From positions 1 through 53,536 of the forward strand of contig JAFKES010000072.1 of the NCBI GenBank assembly GCA_017308495.1: a stretch of 53,536 nucleotides of DNA, read 5' to 3'. Position 1 is the first letter of the stretch, and the number at the start of each line of letters is the position of its first letter. This stretch comes from Afipia sp. (GTDB lineage Bacteria; Pseudomonadota; Alphaproteobacteria; Rhizobiales; Xanthobacteraceae). Below are positions 9,665 through 18,673 of this stretch, piece by piece. The notes under the pieces are model-generated. The model was not told the origin of the DNA. It searched no databases and saw only the letters and a program-made list of their open reading frames with translations. A program made the translations under genes and the position numbers.

Positions 9665-12061
9665 TCACTGGCCCGGCGGCTTGCGTGGGGGCGGTCCGGC
9701 GGGACGTGGCGGCGGAGCCGGGCGCGCCATCGCCGGCGGCGGAGCCATAGGACGCGGCGCCATCTGCGGTTGCGGCGGCCGCTGCATCTGCATCTGGGGC
9801 TGCGGACGGGGCATCGCCTGAGGAGGCATCGCCTGCGGCTGCGGCCGCTGGAATTGCGGTTGCGGTTGCGATGGACGCTGGAACTGCGGCTGCGGCGGCT
9901 GCGGCGCGCGCTGGAACTGCGGCTGCTGGGGCGGCCTCATCTGCGGCCGCGGCTCGACCGCCATCGGCCGCTGGAACTGGGGCGACATGCGCGGTCCGGC
10001 GTCGGGGCGCGGCATAGCCGACGGGCGCTCGAATCGGGGCTGCTGCCGCTGCGGCGGCTGGACCTGCGGCCGGGCCGCCGGTCCCGACGGCGACGGGCGC
10101 ATGGCCGACGGCATTTCCGGACGGGGGCTGCCGGGGCGATAGCCCGGCCCCGCTCTCTCCGGCCCGCGCCCGCCGGGCTCACGTCCACCAAGGTCCGGAC
10201 GAACGGCCCGCTCGGGACGGGCGCCCGGTCCAGCCGGACCACGCGCCGATGGAGCCGGCAAAGCCGTGCCGGGCAACGGACGCATGTTCTCACCCGGCCG
10301 CCCACCCGGGCCGCCGGGTCCCTGTCCCGGCAGCATGTTCCCGGGACGGATCGCGCCCGGCCGGGGTCCCTGCTCCGGTGTCGGCGCCGATCCCGGCATC
10401 CGGCCACGACCGGACGGTCCAGAAAGCACCCCGGCGGGCGCGGCGACCTTGCCCTGCCGGATCAGATCGCTTCGCTGCCGCGCCGAGGGCGGCAGTCCGG
10501 GGACGAACCCCGGCCGCGCCGCGAACTCCGCGGGCCGCGCGGGTCCCTTCGGCTGGTAGCGGCCGCCGGGCATCGGCCCGAACGCGCCAGGCGGCGGGCG
10601 CCGGTTGATGACGTTGTTGACGACATCGCGGTTATGGATGTTGGCGAACAGGAAGCCGTTCCTCGGCGGATGCACATAGCCGGGCGGCCGGATATAGACC
10701 GGGATCGGAATGAACACCGGCTGCGGCAGATAGAACGGACCATCGTCGTAATAGAACGGCGGATCGAGCAGCACGAAATCATCCGGCGGCGGCGGCAGAT
10801 AGAACACCGGCGGCGGCGGCGGCGGCGCGAAGTCGTAGGCCGGATCGCCGAACATCAGGTCCGGCTGATCGACATAGGCATATTCGTCCGGCATCGGCGG
10901 CGGCACGTCGTAGGCATAGGCATCGAAAGCCGACGGCGGCTCCGGCGGCGCCGCAATTGCCGCGAGGCGGCGGCGCGCGTCGGCGGCGTGCGGGCCTTTG
11001 GGATAGCGCTTGAGATAGGTCCAGTAAGCCCGCTCCGTGTTGGCGCGATAGGCCTCGCGCCACGTCGTCGCCTCGCGTCGCGCGGCGACGATCGCCCGCA
11101 CCCGCTTGGCCAGCGGATCGTCAGGATAGGCCGCGAGGAACGCCTCGTAGTCGGAGAGCGTGTCGCGCGCCAGCGCCGCCGTATAGGCATCCTGCGCGCT
11201 GAAATCACGGATGGGCTTGGCGCGCAGCGCCGCGTCCTGATCGGCTTGGACCGGCGGCGCATCCGGCGCGCGCTCGAAGAACAGGAAATCGCTATCGAGC
11301 TTGTGCGCGTCCCACGGCACCTGCGCGCCCTTGGTGACCTCGTTGACGCGCAGCCGTACGCGATTGAACACCTCCGGCAGCCCGATGCCGCCGGTGCGGA
11401 TCATTTCCGCCAGCGCCTGCGCATAAGGCCCGTAATTGCCGGTGGTCGGCGGCGCCACCGTGCCCGGCGCGGCGTTGAAGGCGATCAGGCCCCTGGGGGC
11501 CGGTTCCATCAGCGCGAGGCCGCCCGCCAGCGGCTGCCCCTCCCTCGCGAAAGGATGAGCGTAGGCAGCGTCCAGCACCACCACCGTGGCCTTAAGCGGC
11601 AACGCCGACAACTGCCGGACGTAATCGCCGATCCGCAGGCCCTCGACCGCCACGTCGGTGTCGCGCGCCATGACGGCATCGACCGGCACAAAGTAATTCT
11701 CGCCCGCGAGCTGCAGCCCGTAGCCCGCGAGATAGACGACGGCGACGGTATCGGGCCCGGCCGCCTGCGCCTTCTGGATGAAATCGTGGAAGGTTCGGCG
11801 CAGGGTCTCGCCATCGAGGTCGCGCGCGCCGATCACGTCGAAGCCCGCCGCCTGCAGGGTCTGGGCGACGAGGCCCGCGTCGTTGGCGGCGGTGGCGCGC
11901 GGCGACGCCTGATAGTTGCCGTTGCCGATCACCAGCGCGATGCGGTTCTGCCCGGCGGCCGCCGGCGGCTGCGGCGGTGTCTGCGCCCGCGATGGAACAG
12001 CCACGACCGCCGCGACCAGCACCAGCGCCGCCACTTTCAGGAACCCGAGCCATCCGCGCAT
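9665..12061 (-). CDS. Secreted caspase-fold protein lacking both catalytic residues, with Pro/Gln-rich tail
   Basis: The 798-residue product has a signal peptide (residues 1-27, ending SRAQ) and a caspase/peptidase C14 fold at about 40-265 (RIALVIGNGNYQ, AANDAGLVAQTLQAAGFDV, VVYLAGYGLQLAGENYFVPVD). In active members the two dyad segments read roughly S-G-H-G and D-A-C-R. Here they read AGYG, with Tyr114 in place of His, and DAAY, with Ala166 in place of Cys, so it should not be a protease. Residues 280-380 contain two short alpha-helical repeats (FLAAYPDDPLAKRVR, YLKRYPKGPHAADAR). A Pro/Tyr/Asp-rich stretch follows, and the last 250 residues are Pro/Gln/Arg-rich. The open frame extends to 12160, but the signal peptide places the start at 12061. 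It is probably periplasmic or exported; the function is unknown. Confidence 0.85.
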   Translation of the reverse strand: MRGWLGFLKVAALVLVAAVVAVPSRAQTPPQPPAAAGQNRIALVIGNGNYQASPRATAANDAGLVAQTLQAAGFDVIGARDLDGETLRRTFHDFIQKAQAAGPDTVAVVYLAGYGLQLAGENYFVPVDAVMARDTDVAVEGLRIGDYVRQLSALPLKATVVVLDAAYAHPFAREGQPLAGGLALMEPAPRGLIAFNAAPGTVAPPTTGNYGPYAQALAEMIRTGGIGLPEVFNRVRLRVNEVTKGAQVPWDAHKLDSDFLFFERAPDAPPVQADQDAALRAKPIRDFSAQDAYTAALARDTLSDYEAFLAAYPDDPLAKRVRAIVAARREATTWREAYRANTERAYWTYLKRYPKGPHAADARRRLAAIAAPPEPPSAFDAYAYDVPPPMPDEYAYVDQPDLMFGDPAYDFAPPPPPPVFYLPPPPDDFVLLDPPFYYDDGPFYLPQPVFIPIPVYIRPPGYVHPPRNGFLFANIHNRDVVNNVINRRPPPGAFGPMPGGRYQPKGPARPAEFAARPGFVPGLPPSARQRSDLIRQGKVAAPAGVLSGPSGRGRMPGSAPTPEQGPRPGAIRPGNMLPGQGPGGPGGRPGENMRPLPGTALPAPSARGPAGPGARPERAVRPDLGGREPGGRGPERAGPGYRPGSPRPEMPSAMRPSPSGPAARPQVQPPQRQQPRFERPSAMPRPDAGPRMSPQFQRPMAVEPRPQMRPPQQPQFQRAPQPPQPQFQRPSQPQPQFQRPQPQAMPPQAMPRPQPQMQMQRPPQPQMAPRPMAPPPAMARPAPPPRPAGPPPRKPPGQ

Positions 12062-12199
12062 CAGACGCAATCCCCATTCGCTATCACGGGCGCAGTCAAT
12101 CGCGCGCCGCCTGAACAGTGTTTGAATGAAACGTAGTCGGAATAAGGCGGGCGTCCTCAAGCCCGCGTCACGACGTCACGCCGCCGCGAGGGCCGCGCG

Positions 12200-15100
12200 T
12201 CACACCGTCTGCACATCCAACACCCCAGATACCGCCTTGAGCGCGCCGGCGATCTGTGGCGACACCGGGAAGCGGCCGGGCAGCCTGATCTCCACCGTGG
12301 TCTGCATATCGAGGATCATTTCCAGCACGATCTCCCCGGACGCGGCGGCGCTCGGCGGTGGCGACGCCAGCCGGCGCTGGATTGACTCGATCGGCTTGTC
12401 GTCACGCACAGTGATCCTGAGGCTGGAGGTGGTCTTGGCGGCGGCAGCGTCGAGCGGCTCGGCATGGAGGATGCGCGCGCGCACGTCCTCGCCCTGAAGC
12501 TCCGCGCCAAGTTGCAGCAGCACCGCGGAACCGGGTTCCAGCACGTCGCGATATTGCGCGAGGCCTTCGGAAAACAGCACCGCCTCGAAATGGCCGGTGG
12601 GGTCCGACAGGCCGATGATGCCCATCTTGTTGCCGGTCTTGGTGCGGCGTTCCATGCGCGACACGATGGTGGCGGCGACCCGCCCCGCCGTCGCCCCGGT
12701 CTTCACCGCGCGGGAGAACTCGCTCCACGACTGCACGCGCAGCCGCTTCAATGCGGTGGCGTAATCGTCGAGCGGATGGCCCGACAGGAAGAAGCCGATG
12801 GCGTCGTATTCGTGGCGCAGCCGCTCGGCCGGCAGCCATGGCTCGACGTTGGGCAGCACGATGCTCGGCGCGTCCGCCATGCCGCCGAACATGTCGTTCT
12901 GGCCACTGGCCGCCGCCTCGTGGCTGCGCTGGCAGGCGGCGAGAATGGCGTCGGCGCCGGCGAACACACGGGCGCGGTTGGCATCGATGGTGTCGAACGC
13001 GCCCGCCGCCGCGAGGCTTTCCAGCACGCGCTTGTTGATCGCGCGCGGCGACACCCGCGCGGCGAAATCCGCCAGCGACGTGAACGCCTTGTCGCCGCGG
13101 GCTTCGACGATCATCTCGACCGCCTGCGCGCCGACGCCCTTCAGCGCCGCGAGTGCGTAGAAGATGGTGTTGTCGCCGACCTCGAAGGTCGCGCCGGAGC
13201 GGTTGATCGACGGCGGTTCGACCCGGATGCCGAGCTTCTGCGCGTCGGCGCGGAATTCCGACAGCTTGTCGGTGTTGTTCATGTCGAGCGTCATCGACGC
13301 CGCCAGAAACTCCACCGGATGATGCGCCTTCATGTAGGCGGTCTGGTACGACACCAGCGCGTAGGCGGCGGCGTGGCTCTTGTTGAATCCGTAGTCGGCG
13401 AACTTGGCGAGCAGTTCGAAGATGGTCTCCGCCTGCCCCTTCGCGACATCGTTCTTCATCGCGCCCTTGACGAAGATCTCGCGCTGCTTGTCCATCTCGG
13501 CGCGGATCTTCTTGCCCATGGCGCGGCGCAGCAGGTCGGCGTCGCCGAGCGAATAGCCGGCCATCACCTGCGCGATCTGCATCACCTGTTCCTGGTAGAT
13601 GATGACGCCGAAGGTCTCCTTGAGGATCGGCTCCAGCATCGGATGCATATATTCCGGCTCTTCGTCGCCGTGCTTGCGGGCGCAATAGGTCGGAATGTTC
13701 GCCATCGGGCCGGGACGATAGAGCGCGACCAGCGCGATCAGGTCCTCGAGGCGGTCCGGGCGCATGTCCACCAGCGCCCGGCGCATGCCCTGGCTTTCAA
13801 CCTGGAACACGCCGACCACCTCGCCGCGCGACAGCATGTCGTAACTGGTGCGATCCTCCAGCGGCAGTGTGGCGAGATCGATCTCGATGCCGCGCTGCTT
13901 CAGCAGTTTCACCGCGACGTCGAGCACCGTCAGCGTCTTGAGGCCGAGGAAGTCGAACTTCACGAGGCCCGCGGGCTCCACCCATTTCATGTTGAACTGG
14001 GTGACCGGCATGTCCGATTTCGGATCGCGGTACATCGGCACGAGTTCGGACAGCGGCCGGTCGCCGATCACGATGCCGGCGGCGTGGGTCGAGGCGTGGC
14101 GCGTCAGGCCTTCGAGGCGCTGGGCGATGTCGAAGGCGCGGGCAATCACCGGGTCTTCGTCGCGGAACGCCTGCAATTTGGGCTCGCTCTCGATGGCTTT
14201 GGCCAGCGTCACCGGCGCGGCCGGATTCTGCGGCACGAGCTTGGTGAGGCGGTCCACCTGCCCATAAGGCATCTGCAGCACGCGGCCGACGTCGCGCAGC
14301 ACGCCGCGCGCCTGCAACGTTCCGAAGGTGATGATCTGGCCGACCTGATCGCGGCCGTAGCGTTCCTGCACGTAACGGATCACCTCGCCGCGCCGGTCCT
14401 GGCAGAAATCGATGTCGAAGTCCGGCATCGACACGCGCTCGGGATTGAGGAAGCGCTCGAACAGCAGGCCGAAACGCAGCGGATCGAGGTCGGTGATGGT
14501 GAGCGCGTAGGCGACCAGCGAACCCGCCCCGGAGCCGCGGCCCGGGCCCACCGGAATATCGTTCGCCTTGGCCCACTTGATGAAGTCGGACACGATCAGG
14601 AAGTAGCCCGGATATTTCATCCGGATGATGACGTCGATCTCGAACGCCAGCCGGGCGCGGTAATCCTCCTCCGACATACCCTGCGCGAGGCCATGGGTGG
14701 CGAGCCGCCGGGCCAGCCCCTCCTCTGCCTGCCGGCGCAGTTCCTCCGACTCCTCGCTCTCGGCATCGGCCGCGGCGGCGCTGGCGCCCACGGTGAAGCG
14801 CGGCAGGATCGGCTTGCGGGTGCGCGGGCGGAAGGCGCAGCGCCGGGCAATCTCCACCGTCGAGGCCAGCGCCTCCGGCAGGTCGGCGAACAGCACCGCC
14901 ATTTCGGCGCGGCTCTTGAACCGGTGATCGGGGGTCAGTTGCTCGCGGTCGGTGTCCGACACCAGCCGGCCGCCGGCGATGCACAACAGCGCATCGTGGG
15001 ATTCGTAATCGTCGGCGGTGGCGAAATAAGGCTCGTTGGTCGCCACCAGCGGCAGGCCGCGGCCATAGGCCATGTCGATCAGCACCGGCTCGCAGCGCCG

Positions 15101-15682
15101 TTCGCTGTCGAGGCCGTGGCGCTGCAGTTCGATGTAGAGGCGGTCGCCGAACAGCCGCACCAGCGCGTCGCAGCGTCCGTCCGCCAGCGCCGGAAGATCG
15201 GCGCTGATGGCCTGCGAGATGGGCCCCTCGGGCCCGCCGGTCAGAGCGATAAGGCCATCCGTTTCGCCGTCGAGCCATTCGATCTTGATGTGCGGGGCCT
15301 GATGCACCGGCGTGTCCTGAAACGCGCGGGAGTTTAGCTTCATCAGGCTGCGATAACCGGCCTCGTTGGTGGCGAGCAGGACGATCCGCGCCGGGGCGAG
15401 CGCGTGGCGCGCATTCGCGTCCTGATCCCCGAAATCCACCGCCACCGCGCAGCCGGTGATGGGCTGGATGCCATAGCCCGCCAGCTTCTCGGAAAACTCC
15501 AGCGCGCCGAACATGTTGTCATTGTCGGTCAGCGCCAGCGCGGGCTGGTGGTCGGCCTTGGCAAGATCGAGCAGCTTGCCGATCGTGATCGACCCGCGCA
15601 GCAGCGAATAGGCCGAATGGACGTGCAGATGGACAAACCCCGGCTCCGGGACGCCCGGCTTCGGCATAGTGGTTCTCGACAT
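12200..15682 (-). CDS. dnaE: DNA polymerase III subunit alpha
   Basis: This is the replicative polymerase catalytic subunit, about 1160 residues. It has an N-terminal PHP domain starting FVHLHVHSAYSLLRGS. The C-family polymerase core includes GPGRGSGAGSLVAYAL and the catalytic aspartates in MPDFDIDFCQDRRGE (around residue 420). The helix-hairpin-helix and OB-fold parts are C-terminal. Possible starts are 15697, 15682 and 15667; 15682 has a GGAT-like site upstream and is used here. It is the DnaE1 type rather than the error-prone ImuC, as judged by length, the intact PHP His motif and the absence of imuA/imuB neighbours. Confidence 0.96.
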   Translation of the reverse strand: MSRTTMPKPGVPEPGFVHLHVHSAYSLLRGSITIGKLLDLAKADHQPALALTDNDNMFGALEFSEKLAGYGIQPITGCAVAVDFGDQDANARHALAPARIVLLATNEAGYRSLMKLNSRAFQDTPVHQAPHIKIEWLDGETDGLIALTGGPEGPISQAISADLPALADGRCDALVRLFGDRLYIELQRHGLDSERRCEPVLIDMAYGRGLPLVATNEPYFATADDYESHDALLCIAGGRLVSDTDREQLTPDHRFKSRAEMAVLFADLPEALASTVEIARRCAFRPRTRKPILPRFTVGASAAAADAESEESEELRRQAEEGLARRLATHGLAQGMSEEDYRARLAFEIDVIIRMKYPGYFLIVSDFIKWAKANDIPVGPGRGSGAGSLVAYALTITDLDPLRFGLLFERFLNPERVSMPDFDIDFCQDRRGEVIRYVQERYGRDQVGQIITFGTLQARGVLRDVGRVLQMPYGQVDRLTKLVPQNPAAPVTLAKAIESEPKLQAFRDEDPVIARAFDIAQRLEGLTRHASTHAAGIVIGDRPLSELVPMYRDPKSDMPVTQFNMKWVEPAGLVKFDFLGLKTLTVLDVAVKLLKQRGIEIDLATLPLEDRTSYDMLSRGEVVGVFQVESQGMRRALVDMRPDRLEDLIALVALYRPGPMANIPTYCARKHGDEEPEYMHPMLEPILKETFGVIIYQEQVMQIAQVMAGYSLGDADLLRRAMGKKIRAEMDKQREIFVKGAMKNDVAKGQAETIFELLAKFADYGFNKSHAAAYALVSYQTAYMKAHHPVEFLAASMTLDMNNTDKLSEFRADAQKLGIRVEPPSINRSGATFEVGDNTIFYALAALKGVGAQAVEMIVEARGDKAFTSLADFAARVSPRAINKRVLESLAAAGAFDTIDANRARVFAGADAILAACQRSHEAAASGQNDMFGGMADAPSIVLPNVEPWLPAERLRHEYDAIGFFLSGHPLDDYATALKRLRVQSWSEFSRAVKTGATAGRVAATIVSRMERRTKTGNKMGIIGLSDPTGHFEAVLFSEGLAQYRDVLEPGSAVLLQLGAELQGEDVRARILHAEPLDAAAAKTTSSLRITVRDDKPIESIQRRLASPPPSAAASGEIVLEMILDMQTTVEIRLPGRFPVSPQIAGALKAVSGVLDVQTV

Positions 15683-15961
15683 GGCAGATCCGGGCATCTT
15701 GTCCGCAAGCTGCCGGGCCTGAATGTCAGGTCTGCGGCGGCGGGATCAGGCGACTCACCGGCCGATGGTGCGGCGTCGCGGCCGGGGAGTCCACGTGGAA
15801 CCGGCGACGACGGCCGGATCGCGATCCGCCATCACCGTTTTCCCCATCATCGGTTCGCCGTCACGCTCCCATTGTGGTTTTGCCGTCATGGCTCTGGCTC
15901 GCCGCGCCCGTGGCGTAGCCTTGGATCAGCGCGCCCGGGCTCTGGCTCGCGGCGCCATGGC

Positions 15962-16060
15962 CTAGAGCTGTTGGATCACCTGGGCCCAGACAACCACCAT
16001 TCCGACAAACAGCACCAGCGAGGTCAGCGCAGCCGCTTCTTCCACAAACGTCTTCAGCAT
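15962..16060 (-). CDS. 32-residue single-pass membrane protein under LexA-type control
   Basis: This short ORF encodes MLKTFVEEAAALTSLVLFVG followed by 12 more residues. A short acidic N-terminus precedes one hydrophobic segment (about residues 10-29). A strong ribosome binding site, GGGAGGGA at 16066-16073, sits 5 bases upstream of the ATG. Just upstream lies a sigma70-like promoter covered by two GAAC-N7-GAAC type boxes, the alphaproteobacterial LexA operator. This is the arrangement of a DNA-damage-induced small membrane protein, like the 29-residue Caulobacter division inhibitor SidA. No sequence homology to SidA is claimed; the functional analogy is inference. Confidence 0.75.
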   Translation of the reverse strand: MLKTFVEEAAALTSLVLFVGMVVVWAQVIQQL

Positions 16061-16086
16061 GATCGTCCCTCCCGTTCGCTCAATGA

Positions 16087-16119
16087 GAACGTAATAAGAA
16101 CATTGTTCCTTTTTTGTTC
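16087..16119 (-). promoter_or_regulatory. Double LexA (SOS) operator upstream of the 32-aa membrane protein
   Basis: On the plus strand, GAAC-N7-GAAC occupies 16087-16101 and GTTC-N7-GTTC occupies 16105-16119. The alphaproteobacterial LexA box is GTTC-N7-GTTC, so both are exact matches in opposite orientations, with centres 18 bases apart. They overlap the predicted -10 element and the spacer of the promoter reading leftward. No other gene start faces these boxes closely; the plus-strand DUF3551 gene begins 175 bases to the right. Confidence 0.8.
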
Positions 16120-16129
16120 TCAAAGTCAA
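16102..16129 (-). promoter_or_regulatory. Sigma70-like promoter for the 32-aa ORF
   Basis: Read on the minus strand there is a TTGACT -35 at 16129-16124, a 16-base spacer and an AACAAT -10 at 16107-16102. Transcription would start near 16095 and give a leader of about 35 bases carrying the GGGAGGGA ribosome binding site. Both LexA boxes overlap this region, so LexA binding would block polymerase directly. Confidence 0.6.
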
Positions 16130-16294
16130 GCCAATGGAAGCGCCACGGAACCATATCGTTAACAGGCCGTCTATTCGTCATTCCCCGCTGACGCCGGGCT
16201 CAGGAATGTGAGTTGACGCGCGGCTCGCCAGGCGGTCTGAGTTCCCGCACGAAAATCAAAAGAATCGGCGCAAAGGTGCCGAACGGAGACTTCC

Positions 16295-16570
16295 ATGCGA
16301 AATTTATTGTTGGCACTCGCGGCCGTCGCAACGATGACGGCCATTCAGGGAACCCCTGCCGAGGCCGGCGAAAGGGCATTCTGCATCATCGGCGGCAGCG
16401 CCTCCGCCAACCTGCGGGGCGATTGCAGGTTCGACACTTATGCCCAGTGCCTCGCGACCGCGTCCGGGACCCGCTCGTTCTGCGACCGGAACTATTTCTA
16501 CAATCCGGCCGCCAACGGCCCCTATCCAGGCGTCGCTCCCCGGGCCCGGTACTACCGCGGCTATCGATAA
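16295..16570 (+). CDS. DUF3551 family small secreted protein
   Basis: The 91-residue protein has a signal peptide (MRNLLLALAAVATMTA, cleavage near AEAG). The mature part has four cysteines, in AFCIIGG, GDCRF, AQCLA and SFCDRN, and an Asn/Tyr/Pro-rich end. This is the DUF3551 pattern, which is abundant in Bradyrhizobium and relatives and has no known function. The ATG is preceded by a GGAGA site with good spacing. It stands alone between the LexA-controlled small gene and lolD. Confidence 0.85.
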   Translation: MRNLLLALAAVATMTAIQGTPAEAGERAFCIIGGSASANLRGDCRFDTYAQCLATASGTRSFCDRNYFYNPAANGPYPGVAPRARYYRGYR

Positions 16571-16601
16571 GTCCGCATCCGGCCGCCGGGACAAACGCGA
16601 C

Positions 16602-17312
16602 TCAGTCGAGTTCAACCACCCGGCCGGCCTGGATGGATACCCGGCGATCCATGCGGGCCGCCAGTTCCATGTTGTGGGTCGCGATCAGCATCGCGACGCG
16701 GGTGGCCTTCACGAGCTGTGTCAGGGCGTGAAAGACATGATTCGCCGTTTGCGGATCGAGATTGCCGGTGGGTTCGTCCGCGAACAGGACACGCGGCGCA
16801 TTGGCCACGGCGCGGGCGATGGCGACGCGCTGCTGCTCGCCGCCGGACAGTTCGGCCGGCCGATGGGTGACCCGCTCGCCGAGGCCGAGATAAGCCAGAA
16901 TCTCGCGTGAGCGCGCCACGGTTTCCTTGCGCGACAGGCCGCGGATCATCTGCGGCAGCATCACGTTCTCAAGCGCGGAAAACTCCGGCAGCAGCCGGTG
17001 CGACTGATAGACGAAGCCGATATCGGTGCGCCGGATCTGGGTGCGCTCGGCGTCCGACAGGCCCGACGTCGCGGTGCCGGCAACATAGACCTCGCCCTCG
17101 TCGGGATGCTCGAGCAGGCCCGCGATGTGCAGGAGAGTAGATTTGCCGGTGCCCGACGGCGCGATCAGCGCTACCGACTGGCCCTCCCACAACGCCAGCG
17201 TGGCGCCGTCGAGAATGGTCAGCGTTGCCTCGCCCTGCCGGTAACGGCGGGAAATCTCGTGGAGATACACCACCGGAACGCTGTTTTCGCCCTGCTCCAT
17301 CGTCACGCTCAT
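16602..17312 (-). CDS. lolD: Lipoprotein-releasing ABC transporter ATP-binding protein LolD
   Basis: LolD powers release of outer-membrane lipoproteins from the inner membrane to the carrier LolA. The 236-residue product has Walker [13 protein letters not shown], the LolD-type loop [17 protein letters not shown], the ABC signature [14 protein letters not shown] and Walker [13 protein letters not shown]. The start at 17312 overlaps the stop of the upstream permease gene as ATGA, so the two are probably translationally coupled. The open frame extends to 17495, but that part overlaps the permease in another frame. Confidence 0.95.
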   Translation of the reverse strand: MSVTMEQGENSVPVVYLHEISRRYRQGEATLTILDGATLALWEGQSVALIAPSGTGKSTLLHIAGLLEHPDEGEVYVAGTATSGLSDAERTQIRRTDIGFVYQSHRLLPEFSALENVMLPQMIRGLSRKETVARSREILAYLGLGERVTHRPAELSGGEQQRVAIARAVANAPRVLFADEPTGNLDPQTANHVFHALTQLVKATRVAMLIATHNMELAARMDRRVSIQAGRVVELD

Positions 17313-18577
17313 TCGTACCGGAGGGCTTCGATGGGATCGAGGCGCGCGGCGCGCCACGACGGATACAGCGTCGCCAGAAACGACAGCGTCAGCGCCATGA
17401 TCACCACGGCGGCGGTCTCCCCGGCGTCGACCTCGGCCGGCAGCTTCGACAGGAAGTAAAGCTCCGGCGAGAACAGCTCGGTGTTGGTCAGCCACGAGAT
17501 GAACTGGCGGATCGTCTCGATATTGAGACAGACGACGAGACCGAGCAGGAAACCGACCAGAGTGCCGACCACGCCGATGGCCGCGCCGGTGATCAGGAAC
17601 ACCCGCATGATCGAGCCTTGCGTCGCCCCCATGGTGCGCAGGATGGCGATGTCGCTGCCCTTGTCCTTCACCAGCATGATGAGGCCTGAGACGATGTTCA
17701 GCGCCGCCACCAGCACGATCAGGGTCAAGATCAGGAACATGACGTTGCGCTCGACCTGGAGCGCGTTGAAGAAGGTGGAATTGCGCTGTCGCCAGTCGAC
17801 CAGGAAGATCGGTCGCTGCGCAGCCTCGGTGATGGGCTTGCGGAAGCTGTCGATCCGGTCGGGATTGGTGGTGTAGATCTCGATGGCGGTGACGTCATTG
17901 GCGCGGTTGAAATAGGCCTGCGCCTCGGCCAGCGGCATGAAAACGAACGACGAATCGTATTCGGACATGCCGATCTCGAACACCGCCGTCACCTTGTAGG
18001 GCTTGATGCGCGGCGTGGTGCCCATCGGAGTCACCGCCCCGCGCGGCGCCACCAGCGTGATGCTGTCGCCGGCGCGCAGTGACAGCTGGTCGGCGAGGCG
18101 GCGGCCGATGGCCACGCCCTGGCCGTCGTCGAAGCCTTCGAGGGTGCCCTGCTTGATGTTCTTGGCGATGGAAGTGACCTTGTCGAGGTCGGCGGCACGC
18201 ATACCGCGCACCAGCACGCCGGAGGCATTGAACGGCGACGACGCCAGCGCCTGACCATCGATCACCGGGGCGGCAAGGCGGACACCCGCGACGGCGCTGA
18301 TGCGCTCGGCCACTTCCTTCCAGTCGGTCAGCGGCGATTCCAGCGGCTGCACCACGATATGGCCGTTGAGGCCGAGAATCTTGTCGAGCAGCTCCTTGCG
18401 GAAGCCGTTCATCACCGCCATCACGATGATCAGCGTCGCGACCCCGAGCATGATGCCGAGGAACGAGAAGCCGGCGATGACGGAAATGAAACCTTCCTTG
18501 CGCCGTGCCCGCAGGTAACGGGTGGACAGCATCCACTCAAAGGGCGCGAAAGGCGCTGTCCGAACTGGCTCGCTCAT
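17309..18577 (-). CDS. lolC: Lipoprotein-releasing ABC transporter permease (LolC/LolE family)
   Basis: This is the transmembrane component partnering LolD. The 422-residue protein has one N-terminal membrane helix ([21 protein letters not shown]), a large periplasmic domain (about 50-270) and three C-terminal helices. This is the FtsX/MacB topology of LolC and LolE. Only one permease gene is present beside lolD, which fits the homodimeric single-permease (LolF-type) arrangement of many alphaproteobacteria. The ATGA overlap with lolD supports coupled production. Confidence 0.92.
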   Translation of the reverse strand: MSEPVRTAPFAPFEWMLSTRYLRARRKEGFISVIAGFSFLGIMLGVATLIIVMAVMNGFRKELLDKILGLNGHIVVQPLESPLTDWKEVAERISAVAGVRLAAPVIDGQALASSPFNASGVLVRGMRAADLDKVTSIAKNIKQGTLEGFDDGQGVAIGRRLADQLSLRAGDSITLVAPRGAVTPMGTTPRIKPYKVTAVFEIGMSEYDSSFVFMPLAEAQAYFNRANDVTAIEIYTTNPDRIDSFRKPITEAAQRPIFLVDWRQRNSTFFNALQVERNVMFLILTLIVLVAALNIVSGLIMLVKDKGSDIAILRTMGATQGSIMRVFLITGAAIGVVGTLVGFLLGLVVCLNIETIRQFISWLTNTELFSPELYFLSKLPAEVDAGETAAVVIMALTLSFLATLYPSWRAARLDPIEALRYE

Positions 18578-18673
18578 ATCTGTTCCGTCGTCCGGATTTT
18601 CATACGAATCGGGCTAATTGTAGTCGCGACCCGCACAGACCGCGACCATGCCCGAGATTATTCCAGTGGACGG

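Noticed and set aside
9770-9960. Tandem-like repeats resembling a CRISPR or satellite
   Set aside because: They are Pro/Gln-rich coding repeats in the tail of the caspase-fold protein, irregular in length and without spacers.
12464-15337. A 957-codon plus-strand open frame opposite dnaE
   Set aside because: Antisense shadow of a strongly conserved gene, with no recognisable protein features.
15723-15965. An 80-codon plus-strand frame between dnaE and the LexA-controlled gene
   Set aside because: It has no ribosome binding site, no domain, and Arg/Ala-rich composition typical of random GC-rich sequence. An 18-base imperfect direct repeat (15891-15908 and 15939-15956) lies within it, which I could not connect to any function.
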